DNA of 64,000 bases from Streptomyces sp. LUP47B (GTDB taxonomy: Bacteria > Actinomycetota > Actinomycetes > Streptomycetales > Streptomycetaceae). Made by a program: the position numbers and the translations under genes. The notes beneath the pieces were generated by a model, which did no database searches, was not told where the DNA came from, and saw only the letters and a program-made list of their open reading frames with translations. Numbering within the stretch: position 1 is the stretch's first letter; each line of letters begins with the position of its first letter. The stretch lies in NCBI RefSeq assembly GCF_001746295.1, contig NZ_MJAH01000007.1, positions 146,791 through 210,790 on the forward strand, written 5' to 3'. Shown here one piece after another: positions 40,262 to 48,905 of this stretch.

Positions 40262-40959
40262 ATAGAATGCTTCCAGCCCTCACCTACTTCGGTTCAGCAT
40301 GAAAAGGCTCATTCGGCCGCCCTGCGCGGCCTCGACGGCACCCTCGCCCAGCCGACACCCGAGCTGGCCGCGGCCGACCGCGAACGCGTCGCGGCGTTTC
40401 CGGACCGCGGTCTGCGGAAACGGTAAGTTCGGCGAGGCAGACCGCGACCAGGCCCTCGCCCGGCCGTCGTTCACCCCATGATCTGGGCGTCTTGGCCGAC
40501 CGACAGATCGTCATTGAGACCGTCGCCGAGAACATGCGAAGCGAGCCGACGCCCGGCATCGTGGGCGCGTCGCGAGCGGCGGAGCAGCCCGTCGATCACC
40601 TCGCCGTATTCGGTGAAGCGCACGGAACCGTGCTGAGTGCCCTGCTGAGCGTCCTGCGCGACCGCGCCCTGGACGACACCACCGCCCGGACGAGCACCGT
40701 CACTATGCGCTGGTGGCGGAAGGGACCAGGGACGGTACCCCCGACGCGGACCAGGGCGCGGACCGGCTGCTGCCTGCCGGTGTCATCAGCACGGCACGTG
40801 CCCTCGTCCGGACCACCGTGCATGCCTGCCTGGAAGAGCTGGGGCACGGACTGGACGGTGGCCCGGCACACCGGATCCGCGTCGCCGGAAGGTCGCCCGG
40901 GACGAGCTGAGGGCCACCGGTACCGAGCGGCCCCGACTCCGTCACCTTGCCTGCGACTC
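40262..40959. other. 700-base stretch with coding-like fragments but no intact gene
   Basis: Short GC3-biased fragments appear on the + strand in different frames. One ends AAADRERVAAFPDRGLRKR with a stop near 40414. Another reads VIETVAENMRSEPTPGIVGA from about 40500. A third, after a frame change near 40690, reads LVRTTVHACLEELGHGLDGG. None has a convincing start plus full domain, and I recognise no family. The likely explanation is one or two decayed genes. Confidence 0.4.
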
Positions 40960-41802
40960 TTATGGGTGTTCGCCGAGTTGGAGGAGGCCGGCGAGGGAGA
41001 AGCACAAGGCGCCGGTGAGGGTGCCCCAGTTGGCGATGTCGGTATTGACGAGACTGTCGGTGGCGGGTCGGGTATAGGCAGCCAGCGCGGAGACCATGAA
41101 GAGGACGGAGCCGAGCTGGTTCACGGCCACGATCCGCCACCCGAGGTCGTGCGGGCGGAGACAGGGCCGGCCGTGGCAGATCTCGACGAAGCCCAGGTGG
41201 CCGGAGATCAGGAAGAGGGCGCAGCCGATCACATCGGGCACCCAGATCAGCCTGTTGACCTGTTGGACGTTCAAGCCCTGCAAGAAGGAATCAAGCAAGT
41301 CGACGGCGAAGACGAGTGTGCCCGCGAACAGGACGAACGTGCTCAGCCAGTCCACCCGCATCGGCTCGTAACTCCACCACCGCCAGCGGCCGGTTACCAG
41401 CCGGCCTTCGCCGGCGCCTTCGCGGCGGGGCGCGTTGATCACCTGGAGCAGTGAGACGTATCCGCCGGTGCTGAAGAACAGGCCGCCTGCGAAGTAGACC
41501 GAGGCGCACTCGGTGGCGTCGCCGGAGCCGAACTGGGCGACGGCCGCGCCGGCGGCGAAGAGCCCCCCACCGATGACGAAGGCGATCGCCGCAATGGCGT
41601 TGAGTCTGTGCAGGCGGGCGATGGCAACGTCGTCCGCACGGATGTGCCGAGTTGCCGCCGCACCGCGGGGACGGACGGCGAGTACTCCACGTCGGCGCGC
41701 GAGCCGGGACTCCCACACAGCAGTGCCGCCGCCGGGAGGATGCCAGGTGAACCGGGTGGTGAACGGTCCTGCGCCCTCGGCGCGCTGCTCAGGTTGTCCC
41801 AC
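40960..41802 (-). CDS. YrhK-domain integral membrane protein
   Basis: A 280-residue membrane protein with about six helices in two similar halves. Helix pair 1 is AIAAIAFVIGGGLFAAGAAV and YFAGGLFFSTGGYVSLLQVI. The second half has WLSTFVLFAGTLVFAVDLLD, IGCALFLISGHLGFVEICHG and a last helix near GTLTGALCFSLAGLLQLGEH. The pattern matches the YrhK-like domain. The function is unknown. The start at 41802 has no strong SD, so an internal start is possible. It stands alone between decayed genes. Confidence 0.75.
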   Translation of the reverse strand: MGQPEQRAEGAGPFTTRFTWHPPGGGTAVWESRLARRRGVLAVRPRGAAATRHIRADDVAIARLHRLNAIAAIAFVIGGGLFAAGAAVAQFGSGDATECASVYFAGGLFFSTGGYVSLLQVINAPRREGAGEGRLVTGRWRWWSYEPMRVDWLSTFVLFAGTLVFAVDLLDSFLQGLNVQQVNRLIWVPDVIGCALFLISGHLGFVEICHGRPCLRPHDLGWRIVAVNQLGSVLFMVSALAAYTRPATDSLVNTDIANWGTLTGALCFSLAGLLQLGEHP

Positions 41803-42025
41803 GGGCCGAGCTTAGGAATCGGCGGGACCGGAAGACGGGCGAAACGCCGTCGTGTCGAGCGACAGCCCGCGAGGGTGCGGCATGGAGCCTGGCCGTCCCG
41901 GGCCCGTCCGGCCGCGACGGTTCGAGGGCGGCATGTGGGGAGTCCGCCGGCCGGACCGATACGTACGGCTCACCTGTGTGTCGACCCGTTGATGAGCGGT
42001 CGCCCGTCGAACGCCAGGTGCGTAA

Positions 42026-42454
42026 CTGGCCAGGGGCGATCTGCTGGCCACGGCCACCAACCCCGGGGCACGGCTGGAAGGGGTGACGGCCGTGTTCCTG
42101 GCCACGGACGACGATGACTTCAACGCACTCGCCTCGGTCGTGATGCAGGACAATGTCGAGGGCCCCGTCTACCGGGTCGGCCCGCCCCATCAAAGCCACG
42201 GCGTGGTCGCTCCCTACACTGGCGGCGCCATCCTCTTCGGCAGTTCGCTTGTCCGGCGCGCCCTGGCAGCGCGTTACGAGGCGGGAGCCCGCTTCCTCGT
42301 CCAATCCGCCTCCGCCCCTGTGCCCGCCGACCACGACACGCTCTTCGTCGTGCGGGCCGACCGGCGACTCGAACCGGTCACCGGCGACGAGCCGGTCACT
42401 CCGCAGGAAGGCGGCAGCCTCGTACTGCTCGGCTCCACCCCACCTTCGCAGTGA
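42026..42454 (+). pseudogene. C-terminal remnant of a cation/proton antiporter
   Basis: After an in-frame TAA at 42023 the frame reads DLLATATNPGARLEGVTAVF, LATDDDDFNALASVVMQDNV and, near the end, HDTLFVVRADRRLEPVTGDE. This is the TrkA-like nucleotide and ligand-sensing tail found at the end of CPA-type antiporters. No membrane domain precedes it, so it is a 5'-truncated remnant. A GTG at 42083 could allow a free 123-residue domain to be made, so expression cannot be ruled out. Confidence 0.55.
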
Positions 42455-42470
42455 GCCGGCCGCCCTCGGG

Positions 42471-42704
42471 CTATCTCCCGCCCTCACGTGCCTGTTGAAG
42501 AGCCGTGTCCAGTGTGATGGCCGCATCGATCAGCGCAAGGTGTGTGAAAGCCTGCGGGAAATTCCCCAGCTGCCGGCCTGTCAGGTCGATCTCTTCGGAG
42601 TACAGGCCCAGATGGTTGGCGTACGTGAGCATCTTCTCCAGTACCAGCCTGGCTTGATCGATCCGACCGGCCCGTGCCAGGGCGTCGACGTACGCGATCT
42701 CGGG
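42471..42704 (-). pseudogene. C-terminal remnant of a GH15-like (glucoamylase/trehalase-type) gene
   Basis: The frame ends with LGLYSEEIDLTGRQLGNFPQ followed by AFTHLALIDAAITLDTAL. This is the characteristic end of actinobacterial GH15-family trehalase/glucoamylase-like proteins (LYSEEID...GNFPQAFTHLALI). Only about 78 residues remain of the usual roughly 600. Upstream sequence has no homology and there is no SD. The left limit is the natural stop. Confidence 0.7.
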
Positions 42705-42812
42705 GCGCGCCGCCGATACGAGCGGGCATCGCGCCGGTACGGGTGCCACCACAAGCGGAACCGCCTCGACCCATGCCCCCCTGTGGCGGCAGTCCTCCGG
42801 TCCTGCTCTGCC

Positions 42813-43256
42813 CTACACGCGCACGCCGTGCACGTGCCGCGGCTCGGCCAGCAGACCGAAGATGACCAGAACGGACACGACCATCGTGCTCAGAGACCAG
42901 AACGGGTAGACCGGAAGGAAGATCATCTGACCGACTAGACAGAACACTGCCAGACAGACGCCCGTCAGTCGCGCCGCTCTGGAACCCACGAGAACGCCGA
43001 GACCGGCCAGGGCCATCACGATGCCGATGGCGACCCAGATCCAGCCCCAGGCCGTGTAGTTGAGGATGAGCAACCGATTGCCCTGGGAGTAGACGGTCGA
43101 GTAGTAGCCGTGATTGAAGATCGCCACAAATCCGTTGAGCAGGTTGAAGAGGGCACTGACCAGGAGCAGGATTCCGGCGAAGGCCACCCAGTGCGATCGC
43201 TCCATCGGTGGCACGGCACCATCTGGTGAGGAAGTCTGTTGCTGCATGGGATCCAT
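42813..43256 (-). CDS. DUF7144-type four-helix membrane protein
   Basis: About 147 residues with four helices: WVAFAGILLLVSALFNLLNG, WGWIWVAIGIVMALAGLGVL, ARLTGVCLAVFCLVGQMIFL and WSLSTMVVSVLVIFGLLAEP. The order, with a GYYSTVYSQGN loop after helix 1, is that of the DUF7144 family. The function is unknown; such genes often sit near stress genes in actinobacteria. ATGs at 43271, 43256 and 43247 are all possible and none has a good SD; 43256 is a compromise. Confidence 0.75.
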   Translation of the reverse strand: MDPMQQQTSSPDGAVPPMERSHWVAFAGILLLVSALFNLLNGFVAIFNHGYYSTVYSQGNRLLILNYTAWGWIWVAIGIVMALAGLGVLVGSRAARLTGVCLAVFCLVGQMIFLPVYPFWSLSTMVVSVLVIFGLLAEPRHVHGVRV

Positions 43257-43401
43257 GAGACGCACCAACATCGCGAGCCGCAAACGGTAGGGGCCCGTGG
43301 GGGGGTGCAAGCGACGGTCACCTCCGCATCGGGCGCATGAGCGAGTGGGCCGCGCTGTGGTGGGCCCGAAGGTCGAGCTGCGGAGCGCCGTACCACCTGG
43401 C

Positions 43402-44775
43402 TCAGCTGCTCGGCGGCCCGGCTGTGTCCTGCTCGGTGGCGGGTGCGGCGGTCGGCGGTGGGGTCGACCTGAGGGTGAGGACGTAGGAGACCACGACCGC
43501 CACAATCACCAACGGCATGACGGTAAGCCCCTCTCGGCCCAGAAGAAGGGTGGCAAGCAACAGGGAGGTCATGGGCAACTTGAGCATCGCCGCCGACATC
43601 GCGCCCACGCCCATCGCGAGTCCAGCGGTCACCCCCAGTCCGGGCAGGTGGGAAAGTGCGATGCCTCCGGCTGCGCCGACGAACATGGCGGGGAACACCG
43701 GGCCACCACGGAAAGCTGCCATGGACACGCAGTAGGCCACTGCCTTGCAGGCGACGAGCACCGTGAGCGCGCCTGCCGAATACTGCGCGTTGGCGGTGAG
43801 AAGGGGACCGAGGCCGCTCTGTCCGGAGTACAGGATTCCCGAAGCCGGGTGGCCGGTCCACTCCGCGTAGACCAGGGCGATCACACCGACGATGACACCC
43901 GCAAGCACGGTGGCGGTCAGCCGTCGCGGTTCGACCAGTTTCAGCAAATGGAGGGCGAGCCACCGGATCCCGACGCCGAGCAGAGCCGCCGCTACTCCGA
44001 TCAGGAGCGCCCAGCCGAACCCGGCGGCATCCGGTGTGGCGGCATGGGGGACGTTCGGCAGCGTCAGCGAGTAGGTGCCCAGGCCGGTCCACGAGCCCAG
44101 GCCGGTGAAGATGAGCGCGCCAATGCCGGAGGCGAGCAACCCGGGCACCAGGACGACGCCGAGCATGGCTCCACCAAAGCCGGACATTTCCATGAGCAGG
44201 AACGCTCCGAGCAGCGGCGAACCGAGCAGGGTGCTGATCGCGGCGAAACTCCCGGAGGCTCCCACGACGGCGGTCGCCTGCTTCGGGAACGACTTCCGCG
44301 TCAGGCGCAGCGCCGCCACGGCGAGACCGCTGCCCAGGGCGATGAGTGGGGCCTCCGGCCCGATGACCGCCCCGAGGCCGAGTGACGCCAGCGCGGCGAG
44401 CGCCACGCCGGGCAAATTGACTGTCGGGGTCGGGCCCGAGGCCACGAACCCGCGCGCCGGCTCGTGACCACCGTTGCCCGGGAGGTACCGGACGATCGGG
44501 CCGACAAGGAGCCCGGCCACGGCCAGCAGCGGCACCGGCCACCAGCTGGGCGTGCCATGAAAACCCAGAGCCTGGGGCAGGTCCGTGTAGGTGAGCGACT
44601 GGAGCTTGTTGACAAGCGCGAGAAAACCGAAGGCCGCCGCCGAGATCGGGACGCCGAGAACCGCCGCGATCAGGAGGAGCACCAGGTAACCACGGCTCCT
44701 GACGAGCGAGAGGGGATCCGTGGCGGCCGCAGGGGGCTTGCCGTCGGGCGCGACGGGACGGCTTTCAGAGGTCAC
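43402..44775 (-). CDS. ClC-family chloride channel/antiporter
   Basis: A 457-residue integral membrane protein with the ClC core. The selectivity segments are LGAVIGPEAPLIALGSGLAV (variant of GREGP), GSFAAISTLLGSPLLGAFLL and GGPVFPAMFVGAAGGIALSH (variant of GxFxP). It moves chloride or fluoride in exchange for protons. GTG 44775 is preferred because GGGAG lies seven bases upstream; a longer start would add a poorly conserved leader. It is transcribed toward the DUF7144 gene. Confidence 0.88.
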   Translation of the reverse strand: MTSESRPVAPDGKPPAAATDPLSLVRSRGYLVLLLIAAVLGVPISAAAFGFLALVNKLQSLTYTDLPQALGFHGTPSWWPVPLLAVAGLLVGPIVRYLPGNGGHEPARGFVASGPTPTVNLPGVALAALASLGLGAVIGPEAPLIALGSGLAVAALRLTRKSFPKQATAVVGASGSFAAISTLLGSPLLGAFLLMEMSGFGGAMLGVVLVPGLLASGIGALIFTGLGSWTGLGTYSLTLPNVPHAATPDAAGFGWALLIGVAAALLGVGIRWLALHLLKLVEPRRLTATVLAGVIVGVIALVYAEWTGHPASGILYSGQSGLGPLLTANAQYSAGALTVLVACKAVAYCVSMAAFRGGPVFPAMFVGAAGGIALSHLPGLGVTAGLAMGVGAMSAAMLKLPMTSLLLATLLLGREGLTVMPLVIVAVVVSYVLTLRSTPPPTAAPATEQDTAGPPSS

Positions 44776-45332
44776 GGCGAGGCTCCCGACATGCACGCGC
44801 CACAGCGGGATCGCATCGAGACTCCGCAGCTGGGGCAGCCGGCCGTGACCGCCGTGGTGTCCTGGCAGGAACGAAATGGTGTCTCACTGGGCCGAAAGGG
44901 ATCGGCGCGAGTCCCATCAGCCGGTGGGCGGGCCGCTCCTCCTACGGTTCGTTTGGTGCATGGTGGGGCCGAAAAACACAGCCCTGAGTACCCCTGCCAC
45001 CATGTCGCCCGAGCCTTCAGAGCGGCGTGCCGAGGCCGGTTTGGAGCAGCGGCTGTCTCCTGCGATCTCACGGCCCTCCCGGACGTAACGTTGATCGTGA
45101 TCGCCCTGTGATGGTGACTGGTACAGGGAAGCATCAGGGCACACGGCGCGGACTCGGCTACCGCCCACGCGCTCACCCTCAAGACCGATCATGCGGGCCA
45201 GTGTCCGATTCGGCATCACGGCAAAGCCGTCAGCGTCAAGATGCCGCCCCCAAGCCCCCACCGCACATCGTGCCCGCGCGCAGAACCGCAGGTCAGTGGC
45301 CCTTCGTGACCGGTTCGACGGTCTCCTCGCAC
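44776..45332. other. Gene-free stretch, no feature supported
   Basis: About 550 bases with stop codons in all frames at short intervals or with atypical codon use. I see no intact gene, RNA structure or strong promoter. It borders the 3-hydroxyacyl-CoA dehydrogenase remnant and is probably eroded sequence. Confidence 0.4.
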
Positions 45333-45548
45333 CTGTTGGTCACCGACCCGGAGGCCGTCCTGCCCACCAACCCCTCCTGGCTCCCCGTCGTCGACCTCGC
45401 CGTCGCCACCAGCCGCCCCGCCCAGGTCGTGGGCCTGCACTTCTTCAACCCGGTACCGGTGCAGAAGCTGGTCGAGGTGGTCCCCGCGCTCACCACCGCC
45501 ACCGACACCGTGACCCGCGCCCGCTCCTACGGCGCACGCTCACCCTGA
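45333..45548 (+). pseudogene. Internal fragment of a 3-hydroxyacyl-CoA dehydrogenase gene
   Basis: The frame contains VTDPEAVLPTNPSWLPVVDL, AVATSRPAQVVGLHFFNPVP and VQKLVEVVPALTTATDTVTR. This is the NAD-domain segment of FadB/PaaH-like 3-hydroxyacyl-CoA dehydrogenases: an ATNTSS-like strand followed by VVGLHFFNPVPxxxLVEVV. Both ends of the roughly 280-residue enzyme are missing and NTS has decayed to NPS. It is an isolated relic. Confidence 0.75.
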
Positions 45549-45666
45549 CCAGCGAACGAGCGCCGTCACCCAGCAGCCACCCGGACCATTGGCCCGACGC
45601 GTTCGGCCCACCGCTCTTACGCGACAAGGCGGTCGCCCGCACTGCCCGCACCGGAGGTCAGTCCGC

Positions 45667-45864
45667 TCACTCCGGGTCCGTGGTGACCGTCGTTCCCGTG
45701 GTCTCGGGCGTCTCGCCGGCCCAGGAGGGCGTATCGACGACGTCATCGTCCTCGGTGGTGTCCTTCTCGACGTCGCTCTCCTTCTGCCTCCTCTTCAGGG
45801 CGAGTTCCCTCGCCATCCTCTCGGAGTACAGCCTCATCTCAGCCTCTGTCCGGTGCTCGAACAT
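45667..45864 (-). CDS. Small acidic protein of 65 residues, unknown function
   Basis: MFEHRTEAEMRLYSERMARE is a helix, followed by a basic patch (LKRRQKESD) and a long acidic and Thr-rich tail (DTTEDDDVVDTP, then TGTTVTTDPE). ATG 45864 is supported by GGAGG five bases upstream. It lies 90 bases downstream of a LAL regulator gene on the same strand. I do not recognise a family. Confidence 0.5.
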   Translation of the reverse strand: MFEHRTEAEMRLYSERMARELALKRRQKESDVEKDTTEDDDVVDTPSWAGETPETTGTTVTTDPE

Positions 45865-45954
45865 TGTTGCCTCCATGCCAGTTCGTGGGGAGCGCGGCTC
45901 ACACAACCGTTTGAAGGGATGACCACGCACCCCGAGCTTCTGTGACAGGACTGG

Positions 45955-48729
45955 TCAGGCCGATGTCGCCTCGTCCTCGAACTGGATGGCACGGATCTCC
46001 CGACGGGAAGAGATGTTGAGCTTCGAGAACACCTTGCGCAGGTGCCACTCGACCGTGTGGCGGCTGAGGAACAGTTGGGCGCCGATCTCGGGGTTCGTGA
46101 GCCCTTTCCCGGCGAGTCGGGCGATCTGCGCCTCCTGTGCGGTGAGAGACGTGGGCGTCGCGACCGTGTGGTTGCGAACCTTCGCCCCCGTGGCCTGCAA
46201 CTCGCCTCGCGCGCGTTCGGCGAACGCTTCCGCCCCGAACCGGCTGAACATCTCGTGTGCGACGTCCAGTTGGGCACGAGCGTCGGCGCGGCGGTTCTCG
46301 CGGCGCAACCACTCCCCGTAGAGCAGATGCACACGGGCCAGTTCCATGCGGACCCGTGTCCGGGCGAGCCGCTCGATCGCCTCACGGTAGAGCCGCTCCG
46401 CGGAGTCGCCCTCGCTGAGCAGCGCCCGCGAGCGCGCTTCCACGCCCAGCGCCCATTCGGTGCCGCTGGCTCGCGTCGCCTCCGAGAGCTGCTCCAGCGC
46501 ATCGGTGGCCGCCGCGGGTGAGCCGCTCCGTACGGCCGCCTCGATCAGCTCGGCCAGGGCCCACCGCGGCGAGGAGAACTCCCGCTGCTCGGCTGCTGCC
46601 TCCCGGGCCGCGGCCAGCGCCTGCGTGTACTGACCGAGCCCGTTGCAGAGCACCGCCTCGTACCAGCGTGTGACGGTGACTGTGGCCCCCTGGCCCCGCG
46701 GCACCGCCGCGACCAGGGCCGCGTCGATCAACGTACGCGCTTCGCCTTCGCGGCCGCGCCAGACGGCCAGGCCGAGGGGGCCCACACGCCCTGGGGTGCT
46801 GTTGCCGGTTGCCGCGCACACCGCCGCGGTCTCCTCGATCAGCGACTCGGCCGCCGCCAGTTCCCCGGCGATGAGGTGCACGAACGCGCGGGAGTCGAGT
46901 GCGTCGGGGAGAGCGCTGAGCGCTCCGGCCTCGCGGGTGATCGTCACATGACGCGTCGCGGCCGCCTGCCAGTGCTCGTCGTCCCACAGGTCCGAGGCGA
47001 TGACGGATGCGAGCCAGAGCCGGCGCAGCTGCTCCTGCGCGGGGAGACGCTCGTCGCAGAGTGCTTCGAGTGCTTGCTCCATCATCCGTGCCGAGGCCGG
47101 GTAACCGTCGACGAGTCGCACGGCGAGGGCGTCCAGCACCATGTCGGACACCTGTGGCTGCCGTGCCGGCGGTACCTCACGGGCGGCTTCGCCCACCTCC
47201 AGCAGCCCTGGGCCGCGCGCCAGGCGGCCGGCGAATATCGCCGCCGCGATGGCGTCCAGGTAGGTCCCACGAGCGAGTGCGACATCGCCGAGCCGGCCGA
47301 ACCGGTCAGCGGCGGCGAGCAGCAGCTGCGGGGCCTCGCCGCCGCGGTTCTGGGCGAACGCGATCCCGGCGCGCAGCACCTCGATCCGCGCGCGGCCCAG
47401 TTCGTCGAGGGGTCCGGCCGCCGCCGTGGCGAGGAGGGTGGCGGCCGGCTCGAACGCCCCTGCGTGGAGTTTGGCCTGTGCCGCGTCCACCGCGCGCTGT
47501 GCGCGTCGCGCGGGATTCTGTGTCAGTGCGGTCGCGCGCTGGAGGAACGCGGCGGCCTCAGCGATACCGCCGCGGGCGTGGGCCCGGCCCGCGGAGCGCT
47601 CCAGTTCGGCTGCCACCGTCTCGTCGGGGCCCGAGGCGGCCTCTGCGAGGTGCCAGGCCCGGCGGTCGGGGTCGAGCCGGGCGTCGGTGGCGTCGGCCAG
47701 CGCCTGGTGCACTTCTCGACGTTCGCCCGGGTCCGCCGCTCGGTAGGCCGCCGAGCGCACCAGCGGGTGCCGGAACCGCACCCGGGTGCCGAGGGATATC
47801 AGGTCCGCCGCGCCTTCGCGCGAGACGGCCGTGTCGGCGTCGATCCCGAGGCGCCCGGCCGCACGCCTCAGCAACGTCACATCGCCCAGCGGTTCCGCGG
47901 CGGCAATGTACAGCAGGCGGCGGGTCTCGGACGGAAGCGCCTGAACGCGGCGGAGGAAACCCTGCTCGATCTTGCTCGACAACGGCCATGCGTCCGGGCG
48001 CTCGAACCCTCCGGACGTCTCTGCCGCGGTCAGCCCGCGCGGCAGCTCGAGCAGGGCCAGCGGGTTGCCGCGTGACTCGGCGACAATGCGTTCGCGCACC
48101 CGTTCATCCAGCGGACCCGTGACAACTGCGTCGAGCAATGTCCGGGAGTCGCGCTCGGTCAATCCCGTGAGGGACAGCTCGGGAAGGCTGCCGAGAGTGT
48201 GGCCGGCGCTGGGTTCACGGACGGCGAAGACGAGCACAATCGATTCTGCGAGCAGTCGGCGGGCCACGAACGCCAAGGTCAGCGCGGATGCCTCGTCCAG
48301 CCACTGCGCGTCGTCGACGACGCAGACCAGCGGCTGGTCACCTCCGGCGTCCGCGATGAGACTGAGTGTGGCCAGACCCACGAGGAACCGGTCGGGCGCG
48401 GCGCCGGCGCGCAGACCGAAGGCCGTGCCGAGCGCATCGCGCTGGGGCTCGGGCAGCTGGTCGAGCCCGGTGAGCAGAGGAGCGCAGAGCTGGTGGAGGC
48501 CGGCGTAGGAGAGTTCCATCTCGGACTGGACGCCGGCCGCTTCGATGACGCGACATCCGGTGGCACGACCGAGGAGATGTCTCAGCAGCTCGGTCTTGCC
48601 GATCCCGGGCTCACCGCGCAGGACCAGGACGCCGCTGCGCCCGGCTCTGGCGCCTGCCACGAGATCGTCGAGAGCCTTGCGTTCGTTCTCCCTGCCGAGG
48701 AGCCGGGCCCGTGAAACGCGCCTCGCCAT
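45955..48729 (-). CDS. LAL-type LuxR regulator 1
   Basis: A 924-residue STAND-type ATPase regulator. Walker A GEPGIGKT is at 39-46 and Walker B LVCVVDDAQWLDE at about 134-146. A long TPR-like helical region spans about 300-850. The LuxR HTH (LTAQEAQIARLAGKGLTNPE, IGAQLFLSRHTVEWHLRKVF) is at about 862-915. LAL proteins hydrolyse ATP on inducer binding and activate target operons. ATG 48729 has GGGAG six bases before it; upstream in-frame sequence is not conserved. The target is unknown; the small acidic protein gene follows it. Confidence 0.92.
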   Translation of the reverse strand: MARRVSRARLLGRENERKALDDLVAGARAGRSGVLVLRGEPGIGKTELLRHLLGRATGCRVIEAAGVQSEMELSYAGLHQLCAPLLTGLDQLPEPQRDALGTAFGLRAGAAPDRFLVGLATLSLIADAGGDQPLVCVVDDAQWLDEASALTLAFVARRLLAESIVLVFAVREPSAGHTLGSLPELSLTGLTERDSRTLLDAVVTGPLDERVRERIVAESRGNPLALLELPRGLTAAETSGGFERPDAWPLSSKIEQGFLRRVQALPSETRRLLYIAAAEPLGDVTLLRRAAGRLGIDADTAVSREGAADLISLGTRVRFRHPLVRSAAYRAADPGERREVHQALADATDARLDPDRRAWHLAEAASGPDETVAAELERSAGRAHARGGIAEAAAFLQRATALTQNPARRAQRAVDAAQAKLHAGAFEPAATLLATAAAGPLDELGRARIEVLRAGIAFAQNRGGEAPQLLLAAADRFGRLGDVALARGTYLDAIAAAIFAGRLARGPGLLEVGEAAREVPPARQPQVSDMVLDALAVRLVDGYPASARMMEQALEALCDERLPAQEQLRRLWLASVIASDLWDDEHWQAAATRHVTITREAGALSALPDALDSRAFVHLIAGELAAAESLIEETAAVCAATGNSTPGRVGPLGLAVWRGREGEARTLIDAALVAAVPRGQGATVTVTRWYEAVLCNGLGQYTQALAAAREAAAEQREFSSPRWALAELIEAAVRSGSPAAATDALEQLSEATRASGTEWALGVEARSRALLSEGDSAERLYREAIERLARTRVRMELARVHLLYGEWLRRENRRADARAQLDVAHEMFSRFGAEAFAERARGELQATGAKVRNHTVATPTSLTAQEAQIARLAGKGLTNPEIGAQLFLSRHTVEWHLRKVFSKLNISSRREIRAIQFEDEATSA

Positions 48730-48905
48730 GGCAGCTCCCTTGTCAGGACGTTCGCTGGGTATGTTATCCGTCTGCTGATCGCCGCACCCACGGTCGACCG
48801 GAAACGAATCGGCTCGCCTGCGGGCCCGCAAACGAGTGAGCAGGCCTGCTGCCCTGTGTCGGTGCTGGTCCGGCGGGAGTCGAGCAGGCGGGTGACTACG
48901 GGTGG

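Noticed and set aside
40492..41454. A 320-residue + strand gene running into the YrhK-like region
   Set aside because: The first part has coding-like bias, but the frame becomes antisense to the YrhK-like gene after about 40960 and no domain is complete.
43016..44542. Long minus-strand frame across the ClC gene
   Set aside because: It is Arg/Gly-rich and out of phase with the ClC frame, which contains all helices and selectivity motifs.
40960..45660. Insertion sequence or prophage as the cause of the decayed region
   Set aside because: No transposase or integrase motif, terminal inverted repeat or attachment-site-like repeat was seen.
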